This document shows positions 27,670 to 38,500 of a stretch of 64,000 nt of DNA, piece after piece. The DNA lies in NCBI GenBank assembly GCA_945871905.1, contig CAMBXL010000006.1, positions 62,001 to 126,000 on the forward strand, in the 5' to 3' direction. The DNA comes from Chitinophaga pinensis. GTDB lineage: Bacteria > Bacteroidota > Bacteroidia > NS11-12g > UBA955. The notes beneath the pieces are model-generated. The model saw only the letters and a program-made list of their open reading frames with translations, ran no database searches and was not told the origin of the DNA. Both the position numbers and the translations under genes were made by a program. How positions within the stretch are numbered: position 1 is the first letter of the stretch; every line of letters starts with the position of its first letter.

Positions 27670-27689
27670 ATCTACATTACTTTTGTTGA

Positions 27690-27725
27690 AAAAGGGCTGT
27701 TCATTGACGAATAGCCCTTTTTTAT
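27690..27725. terminator. Bidirectional terminator between ssb and the DUF2851 gene
   Basis: AAAGGGCT/AGCCCTTT stem with A- and T-runs on opposite sides, between converging genes. Confidence 0.8.
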
Positions 27726-28996
27726 TTTAAAGACAGTATCTTAGAACCAATTTTGCAATTCAAACACAATTTCAAATCGCAATTATTTTGCTTTAGTTCA
27801 ATCAATGCTTGTGAATCAAATGCGGTGCGTGAATGAATGCCATATTGCGACCAATTGGTAATAATCTGATTGCTTTCTGAGGGCAATTGATGCAGAATAT
27901 TTAAAGCTTTCTGACTGATGCTTTCGTTGCTTAACTGTTGCCCATACACAAACAACACAGGTACTACACTATTGATTAAAACAGATTGCATACTTGAAAC
28001 AGATAAATCTGTGCTGTGAGCCTTGCTTTCTTTCCCAAAAACATAATGGGTTTGCCAATATTCACTTCCAGGTGATTTAAAGAAATTCAGAATTTTTTTA
28101 ACATCGGTTTCTTCTATCACTTGACTCAACAAATGATGACTGTTAAAAATCAGTTTTGAAAACTGCGCCAAACGCATAGTAGGTAAATTGCCCGGACGCA
28201 TTCTCATTTGTTTAAAAACCGATTTTTCCATGGCTTTTAAATGGTATTTCTTTGACAAAAATTGCCATTCTTTTCGGAGTGTTTCGTGGTAGGTGCAGTC
28301 TATTTTTTCGGTTAAATAACCTGCTACCCCAAATATCAAACTTTCTATTTGTAATAAATTGGATTGATGCTTTGCAATGATAGTAATAGGTAACGAAAAA
28401 GCCAATTGTTCAAAGGCATTGCCATTAATTCCAAAGCCAAAACAACGGGCTATGGATACATAAAAAACAGTATGCCAATCATTGTTTGATTGCTGTAATA
28501 AGCCCTTTACCCAATTAGTTTTTCGTTCTAATCTTTCTATGGATTTTCGCTCTAATACTTGACTAATTGTAAATTGATCTATCAAAGGAAGTCGTTTGGC
28601 GCACGAAACCCAATCTTGATTCCCTTTAAGAAAATCGTAATGTTGAAGCAATGAGGTCTGAATTTTATTTTCCAAAGCTATACAAGGCAATAGGCTGCCA
28701 TCATTGCGAAAACAGTCCATGTCATCTTTTAGAACTACATGTAAAATAGTGTTGTTATAGGCAGGGTTGTCTTGGTGCTTGTGTGTGTTCCATAAGTGAG
28801 AATGGGTGTGTAATTCAACATTACCAATCCATAAAGTATCGTCTATTTTAACATGTGCATTCAAAAAGTCGGGACCGGCATTGGTATTCAGATTACCACG
28901 CTTAAAAATATCTACTTTTTGTCCTTTACTGGTTTTGAGTTCGAAAGAATTAAACAATCCTGTCTGCCAAATAAATTGAAATAATTCTTCGTTCAT
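27722..28996 (-). CDS. DUF2851 family protein
   Basis: 424 residues, recognised as DUF2851 from the N-terminus (NEELFQFIWQTGLFNSFELKT) and from NTNAGPDFLNAHVKIDDTLW, GNVELHTHSHLW and HQDNPAYNNTILHVVLKDD. The cluster of conserved Asp, His and Glu residues in the first 100 positions looks like a nuclease-type active site (the GPDF...GNVE pattern resembles PD-(D/E)XK enzymes), which is inference. No signal peptide. Conserved in Bacteroidota, function unknown. It has its own promoter (TATATTTG, minus strand). Confidence 0.85.
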   Translation of the reverse strand: MNEELFQFIWQTGLFNSFELKTSKGQKVDIFKRGNLNTNAGPDFLNAHVKIDDTLWIGNVELHTHSHLWNTHKHQDNPAYNNTILHVVLKDDMDCFRNDGSLLPCIALENKIQTSLLQHYDFLKGNQDWVSCAKRLPLIDQFTISQVLERKSIERLERKTNWVKGLLQQSNNDWHTVFYVSIARCFGFGINGNAFEQLAFSLPITIIAKHQSNLLQIESLIFGVAGYLTEKIDCTYHETLRKEWQFLSKKYHLKAMEKSVFKQMRMRPGNLPTMRLAQFSKLIFNSHHLLSQVIEETDVKKILNFFKSPGSEYWQTHYVFGKESKAHSTDLSVSSMQSVLINSVVPVLFVYGQQLSNESISQKALNILHQLPSESNQIITNWSQYGIHSRTAFDSQALIELKQNNCDLKLCLNCKIGSKILSLK

Positions 28997-29007
28997 TTGT
29001 TAAACTT

Positions 29008-29015
29008 CAAATATA
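29008..29015 (-). promoter_or_regulatory. Bacteroidota -7 box for the DUF2851 gene
   Basis: TATATTTG on the minus strand, 11 nt before the start codon at 28996. Confidence 0.5.
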
Positions 29016-29157
29016 AAAAAAATTAAGGAAATTGTACCATGCATTGATAAAAGTTTTCTTAATCTGTAATGACATGTTAATCAATTAGAAAATATTAAAA
29101 AATGATAAACTGTGTAATAAAAAATGGTGTTCAATTCTGATTTTCGGAAAATTAACT

Positions 29158-29165
29158 TAACTTTG
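29158..29165 (+). promoter_or_regulatory. Bacteroidota -7 box for the mutL operon, leaderless arrangement
   Basis: TAACTTTG followed after 4 nt by the GTG start at 29170. Confidence 0.6.
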
Positions 29166-29169
29166 TGAT

Positions 29170-29526
29170 GTGGCAAATTTGTTTGATACCTTAACTCGCA
29201 ATCAAAGAAAACCTAGAGGTTTTAAGTATAAGCCTATTTATTTTGATGCAGAAAAAGCAGAATTTAAAGCTTATGTTGAAAAACTTAGGGCAGAAAGAGA
29301 TGCCACAGACAAAGGGCTTTATCGTCCCAATTATAAAGGAAAATTTACTTCACAAATTGGCAAAAAATCTGGCTATCAAAAACAAATGTTGTTTTACAAT
29401 TTACGTTTGTTGTTTATCTTAATTGGGTTGGTAGTAGGTGCTTATTACTTATACAATACTGGTTTGTTCAATACTGCTGTCAATAAATTCCTGAATCTTT
29501 TTAGCAATAAAGATGGATTGTATTAA
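29170..29526 (+). CDS. Small single-pass membrane protein upstream of mutL
   Basis: 118 residues, GTG start immediately after a -7 box. The first ~75 residues are basic and hydrophilic (LTRNQRKPRGFKYKPIYFD, aromatic-basic). A single membrane helix follows (LLFILIGLVVGAYYLYNTGLF), then a short tail. It overlaps mutL by 14 bp. Similar small proteins with an FKYKPxYFD-type start sit near mutL in other Bacteroidota as far as I recall, but no function is known. Confidence 0.65.
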   Translation: MANLFDTLTRNQRKPRGFKYKPIYFDAEKAEFKAYVEKLRAERDATDKGLYRPNYKGKFTSQIGKKSGYQKQMLFYNLRLLFILIGLVVGAYYLYNTGLFNTAVNKFLNLFSNKDGLY

Positions 29527-31327
29527 ACTATTACCTGACAACATTGCCAATCAAATTGCAGCAGGTGAAGTAGTTCAAAGACCTGCCTCTGCCGTTAAGG
29601 AGCTTTTGGAAAATGCACTAGATGCTAAAGCAACAGAAATTAAAGTCAATATAAAAGAGGGAGGTTCCACTCTTATTCAAGTCATAGACAATGGGGTAGG
29701 AATGAGTGTAACAGATGCTCGTATGTGTTGGGAACGCCATGCCACTTCCAAAATAAGTCAAGCAGATGATTTGTTTAGTTTAAAAAGTTTTGGTTTTCGT
29801 GGTGAAGCTCTAGCTTCTATTGCCGCCATTGCACATGTGGAAATGAAAACCAAACGCAAGGAAGACGAAGTAGGTACTCATATAAAAATAGAAGGCAGTA
29901 AAGTGATAGATCAAAGTCCAATTGCGGTTGCTAATGGAACCCAATTTGCTATTAAAAACTTGTTTTATAATGTCCCTGCACGAAGAAATTTCTTGAAAAG
30001 TGTTGCCGTTGAAATGCGCCACATTATTGATGAGTTTATTCGTGTCGCTATTCCTCATCATTCCATTTCTTTTAGTTTATTTCACAATGAAAAAGAAGTT
30101 TTTTCTTTGAAACCAACTTCACCTATTCAACGGATTGCTGATATATTAGGCAAAAAAAATACGAATGGATTTTTGGTAGTGGATGAAACACACGATTTGA
30201 TAAATGTTAAAGGTTATGTGGGCGAACCCGAAATGGCCAAAAGAACACGTGGGGAACAGTTTCTCTTTGTCAACAACCGTTTTATAAAGGATTCTTATAT
30301 CAACCATGCTATTGTTAATGCTTATGATCAACTTATAGCCAAAGACCAATTTCCTTTTTATGTTTTATTTTTAGAGCTCGACCCTTCGCACATTGACATC
30401 AATATTCATCCTACCAAAACAGAAATTAAGTTTGATGATGAACGCTCTATTTACACATTGGTAAAGTCAGCCATTCGCAAAGCCCTTAACAATTATACGG
30501 CATTACCCGAGTTGGATTTTAACAAAGGAGATGGTTTGGATGCTTTTTCTTTTAAACCACCTACTCATTTTTCAAGTTCTGCACCTGAGCCAAAAATAAA
30601 TAAAGGATTTAATCCTTTTAAAACAGAAGAAATGGATTCATTCAAAATGGTCCAAAACCAACAGTGGCATCAACTATTCGAAAACAGTTTTATCGAGAAA
30701 AATACGACTCAAAATCAAGAGGAAGCCATTCAACATACTTTAATAAAAGACGAACAAGACTACAGAAATTCTGATTGTTTGATTTTACAAAGTGGTCATA
30801 TCGTAAGTACCCTAAATGAGGCTTTGATAGTTATTGACCAAAGGGCGGCACATGAGCGTATTTTATTCGAGAAATATTGCGCCAATATCATTTACCGTTC
30901 TGCTGCTGTTCAACAACTTTTATTTCCTAGAACCATTCAATTAAGTCCTCCTGACTATGCCATGGTTCACGAGCTTTTGGATGATATTAAGGACTTGGGT
31001 TTTGATGTTGCCGATTTTGGGTCTAATTGTTTAATCATCAATGGGGTTCCTGCCGAAACCATTAAAGGGACCGAAAAAGAACTCCTTGAAAGTTTAATAG
31101 AAAGTTATAAAAACAACAGCACCCGTTTTACTGGTGACAAACGCCAATCGTTGGCACTGGCATTGGCACAAAATGAAGCTATTTTTAGAACACAAACCAT
31201 CAATAAAGAGGAAGCACAAGACTTAATCGAAAGGTTATTTAAGTGTGAACAACCAAGTACAAGACCTAATGGCAAACCTGTTTATGTAGAACTCTCAAAC
31301 TCAAATATCCTAGATTTTTTCAAATAA
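29513..31327 (+). CDS. mutL: DNA mismatch repair protein MutL
   Basis: 604 residues. The N-terminal GHKL ATPase has LPDNIANQIAAGEVVQRPAS, LLENALDA, DNGVGM, RHATSKI and GFRGEALASIAAIA. The C-terminal domain contains DQRAAHERILFE, which fits the endonuclease motif DQxA(x)2E(x)4E, and CEQPSTRPNGKP near the end. It is therefore likely a nicking MutL, consistent with no mutH in the window. The third motif position is Arg instead of the usual His. The gene overlaps the small membrane protein upstream and is followed 10 bp later by a rhomboid gene, probably in one operon. Confidence 0.96.
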   Translation: MDCIKLLPDNIANQIAAGEVVQRPASAVKELLENALDAKATEIKVNIKEGGSTLIQVIDNGVGMSVTDARMCWERHATSKISQADDLFSLKSFGFRGEALASIAAIAHVEMKTKRKEDEVGTHIKIEGSKVIDQSPIAVANGTQFAIKNLFYNVPARRNFLKSVAVEMRHIIDEFIRVAIPHHSISFSLFHNEKEVFSLKPTSPIQRIADILGKKNTNGFLVVDETHDLINVKGYVGEPEMAKRTRGEQFLFVNNRFIKDSYINHAIVNAYDQLIAKDQFPFYVLFLELDPSHIDINIHPTKTEIKFDDERSIYTLVKSAIRKALNNYTALPELDFNKGDGLDAFSFKPPTHFSSSAPEPKINKGFNPFKTEEMDSFKMVQNQQWHQLFENSFIEKNTTQNQEEAIQHTLIKDEQDYRNSDCLILQSGHIVSTLNEALIVIDQRAAHERILFEKYCANIIYRSAAVQQLLFPRTIQLSPPDYAMVHELLDDIKDLGFDVADFGSNCLIINGVPAETIKGTEKELLESLIESYKNNSTRFTGDKRQSLALALAQNEAIFRTQTINKEEAQDLIERLFKCEQPSTRPNGKPVYVELSNSNILDFFK

Positions 31328-31337
31328 AAAAGCAGAC

Positions 31338-32078
31338 ATGAATCGATTATTTATTACACCCGTTATTAAACAAATTGTTATTGGTTGCGTGATTTTTTTT
31401 ATAGGTGGCTTATTGTTGGAAAACAGACAAATAGACCTTAAAGAGTATCTTGCACTTCATTATATAAAGGCCGATTTATTTCGACCTTGGCAGTTTATCA
31501 GTCACATGTTTATGCATGGTGGTCTTACCCATTTATTGTTCAACATGCTTGCATTGATAACCATTGGAGGAACGATTGAGAATTTTTTGGGAGGAAAAAA
31601 ATTCATAACCCTCTATTTTGTGTCAGGGTTAGGAGCTGTGGCCATTCACATGCTTTCACAATGGATTGAATTATATCATTTAACAGGCATTTGGATACCT
31701 AGTCCCGATATTTTTGACATTGAGTTAATGGATGAGAAAACCATTAGATACAATACTGAATTTGTTAAAGAGGGTGCCAATATAAATACTATTGCAGGTA
31801 TATTATTTACCAAAGTAGTAGGGGCAAGTGGTGCTATTTACGGAGTTGTTACTGCCTTTGCTTACTTGTTTCCCAATACCCAATTAATGATTATGTTTAT
31901 TCCTTATCCAATTAAGGCTAAGTATCTAATTCCAGGATTTATAGCCCTTGATTTATTTTTGGGAATCAGTAATTTTGGGTGGGACCCCATTGCCCATTTT
32001 GCTCACATAGGTGGTGCTATATTTGGTTTTGCATTGGTTTACTATTGGCGTAAGTTCGACAAAACAAACTTTTATTAA
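31338..32078 (+). CDS. Rhomboid family intramembrane serine protease
   Basis: 246 residues with six predicted membrane helices. The catalytic Ser164 is in VGASGAIYG (GxSG motif) and His223 is in AHFAHIGGAIFGF. The HGGLTHLLFNM segment near 60-70 is the typical rhomboid helix-2 motif. It cleaves membrane-anchored substrates within or near the bilayer; the substrate is not evident. It lies directly after mutL, an arrangement I recall from other Bacteroidota. Confidence 0.93.
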   Translation: MNRLFITPVIKQIVIGCVIFFIGGLLLENRQIDLKEYLALHYIKADLFRPWQFISHMFMHGGLTHLLFNMLALITIGGTIENFLGGKKFITLYFVSGLGAVAIHMLSQWIELYHLTGIWIPSPDIFDIELMDEKTIRYNTEFVKEGANINTIAGILFTKVVGASGAIYGVVTAFAYLFPNTQLMIMFIPYPIKAKYLIPGFIALDLFLGISNFGWDPIAHFAHIGGAIFGFALVYYWRKFDKTNFY

Positions 32079-32182
32079 ACAATTATAACGGCCTTATATT
32101 TATTCAATTACTCCACAAAAAAGTGACATTATCGTCACAAAAAAATAAGTTTTTAGTACCATATTATTTATAAAATTCATAT

Positions 32183-32190
32183 TAATTTTG
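32183..32190 (+). promoter_or_regulatory. Bacteroidota -7 box for the OmpA-domain gene
   Basis: TAATTTTG ending 6 nt before the ATG at 32197. Confidence 0.55.
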
Positions 32191-32196
32191 AACCGC

Positions 32197-33981
32197 ATGA
32201 AAAAAATCAATTCTCTCTTATTTGTTTTAAGCATTTTATTTACTTTTTCAAGTACCCTTAATGCACAAACATCCAAAAAATACAGTGTCTATTTTGATGT
32301 CAATCAATCTACTATTAAGCCTAATGATTACAAAACCTTAGACAGTGTTGTAGCATTAATTAAAAAACAACCTATTATCAAACGTATTCAAATTAGTGGA
32401 TATGCCGATACTACTGGAAACGCCGAAGCTAATCAATTGCTTTCTGACAACAGAACCGATACTGTAGCAGGCTATATTTTGAGCAAAGGATTAATGTCCT
32501 ACAAAAAACTAATTACATCGGCTAGTTTGGGTGATAATAATACTGACAAAACTTTGACTTTGGAAGAGCAAAGAAGAGTAGATATTGTGTTGTATTTTCC
32601 TAAACCAGACAGAGATACCATTATCCGTTTAGGTTGTATTTCTGCTTTTATTAAAGCCAATACTTTTGAGAATTTCAATAACAATGAATTAACTTTCAAA
32701 TTGGAGTATATCAACAATAGCGAAGATTTAAAGAAAAATAAAATTCAAATGATAGACCAAGATGGTCAAAAATTATTGAGCAACGGATTGGTTAAGTTGG
32801 TGGCAATGTACAAAAGTAAACCAGTAAAAAACATCAAGCCAATAACCATCGAAATGCCAATTATCAATCAATTGAACAATTATGTGGTTTACAAATCTGT
32901 TTTAGACAAAACTAAAACAATGAGTTTTAAAGCAAGTCAGGATAAGGTAAGCTATATCGGTTCAAAAGCGGGACAAGATGGTGAACCTTGTTTATTACAA
33001 TCGTTCCAATTGACAGACTGTAACACTATAATGTGTGCAGGTATGAAAGAGCCTAATTGCTATTGTGCTGCCGACGCATTTGGTGGATTATTGTCTCCTG
33101 AAGCTAATAACGAGTTATTGAAATTGGGTGCTTCTAAAGGAGGTTTTTTATTAAACGATGGTTGTTTTAAGAAAATTGACCCAACAAAAGCACAGGTTGA
33201 AGTTTTGGATTTATTAAAGCCTGAAGAGTATTTGAATTTCTGTAATTCATTCCTTTATCCAGGAGTTGGAGATGTGCCACAAATTGCCAAATATACAAGA
33301 GAAGTATTGCGCTTTATAGACATCAACTTACCACAACAAGCAGCTGATATTGACCAAGTAATGATTAAGAAAAACAGTGTTTTATTAATGATTCCTAAAA
33401 ATCAAATTAAGTTCCAAAAAGATAAAAAGTACGCCATCATAAATGCAGAAACCAGACAAGATAATTATTTGGTTTGGAACAAAAAAGCAATCTTTTCTGA
33501 CTCTTGTAAGGGTTTAATCAATTGCGACTATTTAACCTTCGAAGTGCCATTTACAGGATTTTATACCTTGGTTGAACTTACACCATTGTCTAAAAACAAA
33601 GGAAAAGCTAAAACAGAGGAAGAGGGTGAAGAGGAAGAAGTGGTAAGTGATAGCAAAAAATTAAAAATTAAAGTTAAGAAGTTCAATAATGTGACAGTTG
33701 TATTTGGCGACAAAGGCAATAACTCCGCTGCTAATGCACAATTTATTGAAAACAAAGGCAAACATTCTATTTTAGAACCAAACATAGCTAAAAGCGAAAA
33801 AAACAATTATAAGTCACACTTATTTTTATGTTACGTGCTTAAAGATGGTAAGCGTTATGCTTGGATAGGCAATGGCAGTGAAATGAAAAAATCATTGTTC
33901 AGTGGCAATTGGAAATCACCAAAACTACAATATGTACCCGACGAAGAGTGGGAAAATTTTGTAAAAAAACACTGCGAATAA
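32197..33981 (+). CDS. Secreted protein with N-terminal OmpA-like domain
   Basis: About 594 residues; the ATG at 32197 gives a clean signal peptide (MKKINSLLFVLSILFTFSS). Directly after it comes an OmpA C-terminal-like peptidoglycan-binding domain (YSVYFDVNQSTIKPNDYKTL, ISGYADTTGNAEANQLLSDN). The rest is not a recognised family. It has a Cys-rich stretch (CNTIMCAGMKEPNCYCAADAF), an acidic linker (EEEGEEEEVV) and a C-terminal domain with YAWIGNGSEMKK. OmpA domains usually sit at the C-terminus after a barrel; here the order is reversed and no barrel is obvious. It is probably periplasmic, anchored to peptidoglycan. Confidence 0.75.
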   Translation: MKKINSLLFVLSILFTFSSTLNAQTSKKYSVYFDVNQSTIKPNDYKTLDSVVALIKKQPIIKRIQISGYADTTGNAEANQLLSDNRTDTVAGYILSKGLMSYKKLITSASLGDNNTDKTLTLEEQRRVDIVLYFPKPDRDTIIRLGCISAFIKANTFENFNNNELTFKLEYINNSEDLKKNKIQMIDQDGQKLLSNGLVKLVAMYKSKPVKNIKPITIEMPIINQLNNYVVYKSVLDKTKTMSFKASQDKVSYIGSKAGQDGEPCLLQSFQLTDCNTIMCAGMKEPNCYCAADAFGGLLSPEANNELLKLGASKGGFLLNDGCFKKIDPTKAQVEVLDLLKPEEYLNFCNSFLYPGVGDVPQIAKYTREVLRFIDINLPQQAADIDQVMIKKNSVLLMIPKNQIKFQKDKKYAIINAETRQDNYLVWNKKAIFSDSCKGLINCDYLTFEVPFTGFYTLVELTPLSKNKGKAKTEEEGEEEEVVSDSKKLKIKVKKFNNVTVVFGDKGNNSAANAQFIENKGKHSILEPNIAKSEKNNYKSHLFLCYVLKDGKRYAWIGNGSEMKKSLFSGNWKSPKLQYVPDEEWENFVKKHCE

Positions 33982-34011
33982 TAACATTATAAACTTTTTA
34001 AAAAATCATTA

Positions 34012-34038
34012 AGAACCTGCACTAGTGCAGGTTTTTTT
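34012..34038 (+). terminator. Rho-independent terminator after the OmpA-domain gene
   Basis: AACCTGCACTAGTGCAGGTT perfect palindromic stem followed by a T-run. Confidence 0.85.
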
Positions 34039-34254
34039 ATGTGGTAACAATAAGTATATTAATTAATGAAAACAGAATAATCACAAAACCTTGTTAAAAA
34101 CACTTACCTTTGCAGCAGTTTATTTATTTGCGGCATTCTAAGCCAGTTTTCAGAAAGTTCATTTGCAATCAATGTATTTTTATTTTCTAGTTTTCAATGA
34201 TAAAGTTTAATACTTTATTTCCGCCCTTATTTTTATTAAAAACATTTATACATT

Positions 34255-35529
34255 TTGCAATTTACAGATTTAGGCATTATTAAGCCCATTTTAAACGCCC
34301 TTACAGACGAGGGTTACACCAAACCAACGCCCATTCAACAACAAGCTATTCCTCATGTTTTAAAAGGAAAAGACATATTAGGATGTGCCCAAACAGGTAC
34401 AGGAAAAACAGCAGCATTTGCCATTCCTATGCTTCAGTTATTAAGTCAAAACCAAGTACAAACAGTTGGCCGAAAACCGATTAGAGCACTTATATTAACC
34501 CCAACCAGAGAATTGGCCATACAAATACAAGAAAGTTTTAAAGTGTATGGAAAAAACTTACAACTCAGAAATTATGTAATTTTTGGAGGTGTTAATCAAA
34601 ATCCACAAGTGGATGCTATTCGAAGAGGAATTGATGTTTTAGTTGCTACTCCAGGCCGTTTACTCGATTTGATGAACCAAGGATTTATTCAATTGAACCA
34701 ATTAGAAATTTTTGTTTTGGACGAAGCAGACCGAATGTTAGACATGGGTTTTGTTCACGACGTAAAACGAATTATTGCTAAAATTCCTACTAAAAGACAA
34801 ACTTTGTTTTTTTCGGCAACCATGCCCAATGAAATTCAAGCTTTGGCAAACAGCATTTTACGCAATCCTGTGAAAGTGGAAGTAGCACCCGTTTCATCAA
34901 CCGCGGATACCATTCAACAGTCCTTGTTTTACGTTTCTAAAGAAAATAAAAAGGATTTATTGGCTCACATTTTGGCTGACAAATCAATAGAGACTGCCTT
35001 GGTGTTTACTCGAACTAAACATGGTGCAGACAAACTAGTGAAACACTTAGTTAAATTGGGAATTACAGCGCAAGCTATTCACGGAAATAAAACCCAAAAT
35101 GCAAGACAAAATGCATTGACTAATTTCAAGAACAGAACTACTAGAATATTAGTAGCGACTGATATTGCAGCTAGAGGAATTGATGTGGATGAATTAACCC
35201 ACGTTATCAATTATGAGTTACCCGAAGTACCCGAAACTTATGTTCACCGAATAGGTAGAACAGGTAGAGCCGGAAATAGTGGTATTTCTTTCTCTTTTTG
35301 CGAAGCCGAAGAAACCAGCTATTTAAGAAGTATTCAAAAACTGATTGGTAAAAACATACCCGTTCAGGAAAACCACCCTTACCACGAGATATTTGAAGGA
35401 TTTACTAAGCGACCAGCTAAACCAAGCCGTCCAGCAAGGCCACAAAGACCAAATGCAGGAGGAAACTCAGCAAAAAGTGGCAATAAATCGGGTAATGCCA
35501 AATCAAGCGGTCCCAAAAGAAGATACTAA
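34255..35529 (+). CDS. DEAD-box RNA helicase, RhlE-like
   Basis: 424 residues, TTG start giving [16 protein letters not shown]. Motifs: Q-motif [22 protein letters not shown], Ia PTRELAIQ, Ib [61 protein letters not shown]. The last ~45 residues are a basic Pro/Arg/Ser/Gly tail ([12 protein letters not shown]), typical of RhlE proteins and used for RNA binding. Likely role in ribosome assembly or cold adaptation. An overlapping frame in the tail region is a shadow. Confidence 0.93.
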   Translation: MQFTDLGIIKPILNALTDEGYTKPTPIQQQAIPHVLKGKDILGCAQTGTGKTAAFAIPMLQLLSQNQVQTVGRKPIRALILTPTRELAIQIQESFKVYGKNLQLRNYVIFGGVNQNPQVDAIRRGIDVLVATPGRLLDLMNQGFIQLNQLEIFVLDEADRMLDMGFVHDVKRIIAKIPTKRQTLFFSATMPNEIQALANSILRNPVKVEVAPVSSTADTIQQSLFYVSKENKKDLLAHILADKSIETALVFTRTKHGADKLVKHLVKLGITAQAIHGNKTQNARQNALTNFKNRTTRILVATDIAARGIDVDELTHVINYELPEVPETYVHRIGRTGRAGNSGISFSFCEAEETSYLRSIQKLIGKNIPVQENHPYHEIFEGFTKRPAKPSRPARPQRPNAGGNSAKSGNKSGNAKSSGPKRRY

Positions 35530-35541
35530 CTCTTTAAGCGT

Positions 35542-38500
35542 TTAATTCTTTAACGGAAAACGCCCTGGCGTATAAGGTAGTTTTAGCTTTTCTAAGGTTT
35601 CATCCAAACTGTCAACTAATGTTTTAAGCTGAACTGCTTTAGGATACAAAAGGTCTAATTTGCCTTTTACCTCGGCTAATTTTTCTTTATAAGTTGTGGT
35701 GCTTTCCTCTGTTGTGGCCCACAAGTTCCATACAATACCTTCCACAGAACCTACTAACCCTGAAAGGGTTTCAAACTCTCTGCGAGATAAACTGCTATTG
35801 CCATATAATTCCAATTGAAGTTGATCCATCAATTTTTCAATCTCATTAATTTTACTTGGCAATACATCGGGTCTAACTCGGTTTAATTCTTTCACGTAAT
35901 TGATTTTATTTCGAACTTCGCCTATATAACCATTCAAACCTTGAATTAAGTGCCTTACGGCAGCTAATTCTTCGTTAAACGCACTGTTTTTAGGTAAAGA
36001 ATTATCAAACAAAGATTTTATAACAAAAGGTTTTGCACTACTTAGCTCAGTAAATGTATTGTTATAAAACAGTTTGAAACTAACGTAATAGGTCCCCGGA
36101 ATAGCCAGCGGTCCGTTGTCTTCACCTTCATAAGGATTGTCGGGATTTGGTTTGTGAAAAGAAACAGGACTGTTGGATTGGTATCTGCCATCCCACACCA
36201 GTCTGTTATAGCCTTTTTTGGCACCTTGTTTCATGCTTTTTACAAAATTGCCTTGGGCATCTGTAATAGTCACCAATACGTATGGTGCGGCTTCCATGTC
36301 TTCTAATCTTATGCTGTCTTTGCTAGGATAATATTGGTTGACATTGTTTTTTTCTCTTTCTTTTCTCAACTCTTTAATAGTTTTGTAATCGTCTTTTAAG
36401 TAATATGAAATCACAGTTCCTATAGCAGGATTTGGGGCATTGTAAAAACTTTCCCCTTGAAACGATTTTCCCTTGTGACCCAATGGCGTAGAAGGAATAA
36501 AGACCAATCCATCTTTGATGTCAAAAATTGTAATTTTTTGTTGCTTTAATTCATTTTCTAAGGCTGCTAACTTTTGCAAAGGACTATAATCATCCAACAC
36601 CCAAAAACCTCTTCCAAATGTGCCTAATACCAAGTCGTTTTCGCGCTCTTGAATGGCAATTTCTTTGACCATTATAGGAGGTAAATTATTGCCAAGTTTA
36701 TTCCAATTGTTGCCACCATTTGTGCTGCAATAAATACCAAACTCAGTTCCGGCAAACAATAAGTTAGGATTTTTATGGTCCTCTGCCATACACTGAACCG
36801 AGCCTCTTTCGGGTAAGCTACTTTGTATCGATTGCCATGTTTTTCCATTGTCATTTGATTTCAACAAATAAGGCTTAAAGTCGCCATTTCTATGGTTGTT
36901 AAACACCGCAAATACTACATTCTTTTGGTGTTTAGAGGCGTATATGTTTTGAACTAATACTTGATCTGGCAAGCCATTAAATTTGGAATATTTGGTCCAA
37001 GTTTTACCAGCATCTTCACTTACTTGAATTAAGCCATCATCGGTTCCAACATACAATAAGTTTGAATCGAGCTGCGATTCGGTAAATGCAGTAATATTGC
37101 CATAAATACTGGTAGATTGGTTTTTGGCAACGGCATCCATACTCCACACTTTTCCCATTACGGGCAATTTATTTCTGTCTATTCCTCTGCTTAAATCAGG
37201 GCTTATCACCTGCCAAGTATTTCCACGGTCGTTGCTTTTAAAAAGTTTTTGAGCCGCAAAATACAAAGTTTGATGGTGGTGGTAGCTTAAATGTAAAGGC
37301 GCATCCCAATTGTATCTGTAGGCAGGTTCTCCCGGTTTTTCTTGAGGTTTTATGTCCAAGGCTTCTCCGGTTTTTCTGTTATACCTTACCAATCCACCAT
37401 ATTGCCATTGTGAATACACAGTATTGGGATCTTTGGGGTCAATCACTGATTTAAAACCATCTCCTCCCACAGTTACGAACCAATCCATGTTATGAATACC
37501 ACTTGCGCTAATGGTTCTGGAAGGTCCGCCTAGGGTATTGTTATCTTGTGTGCCACCATAAATATTGTAAAATGGAAGGGCATTGTCAACGCTTACTCTG
37601 TAAAACTGAGTAATAGGCAAATTGCTAGCGTACTGCCACGATTTACAATCGTCCCATGTTTGGTATAAACCACCATCACAACCCATAATTTTATGTTTGT
37701 TGTTATGAGGATTTATCCAGAGGGCGTGGTTGTCTACGTGTTTGTTTTTTTCACCCATTGCTTGCCATGTTTTACCACCATCTACACTAAGCATTCCCCA
37801 AGTGTCCATGGCGTATAGTTTGTGAATGTTTACTGGGTCGGGAATTATTTCCATGTAGTAATTACCAGCAGTGTGAAACGAAGATTGTTTTTCGAAACTT
37901 GCCCCTTTATTGGTTGACAGATATACACCACCTTGGTCTTCATTGGCTTCCACCATGGCATACACATAGTCGGAATTAACGGGTGAAATGGCCAAAGCAA
38001 TACGTCCAACATCGCCTTTTGGCAAGCCATTTTCAAGTTTCTGCCAAGTGTTACCACCATCGGCACTTTTATACAAGGCAGATTCAGGACCACCACTGAT
38101 GTAAGTCCATTCGTGTCTGCGTCTTTGATGGGCAGTGGCATATAATATTTCAGGATTTTTTGGGTCAAAATGAACTTCGTTAAAACCTGTATTTTCACTC
38201 ACAGACAAGCAGTTTTTCCAAGTTGCGCCACCATCCGTTGATTTGTAAATACCGCGTTCGCCACCTGCACTCCAAAGGGGTCCGTAAGCAGCTACAAAAA
38301 TAGTATTTGAGGATTTGGGATGAATAGCAATCATACCAATGTGTTCACTGTTTTTCAAGCCCATGTTTTTCCATGATTTGCCATTGTCATCCGATTTGTA
38401 AATACCATCGCCATAAGCCACACTTCTTTGGTTATTGTTTTCTCCACTTCCCACCCAAACAGTGTGAGTATTATTGGGGTCAATAGCTATACAACCAATA

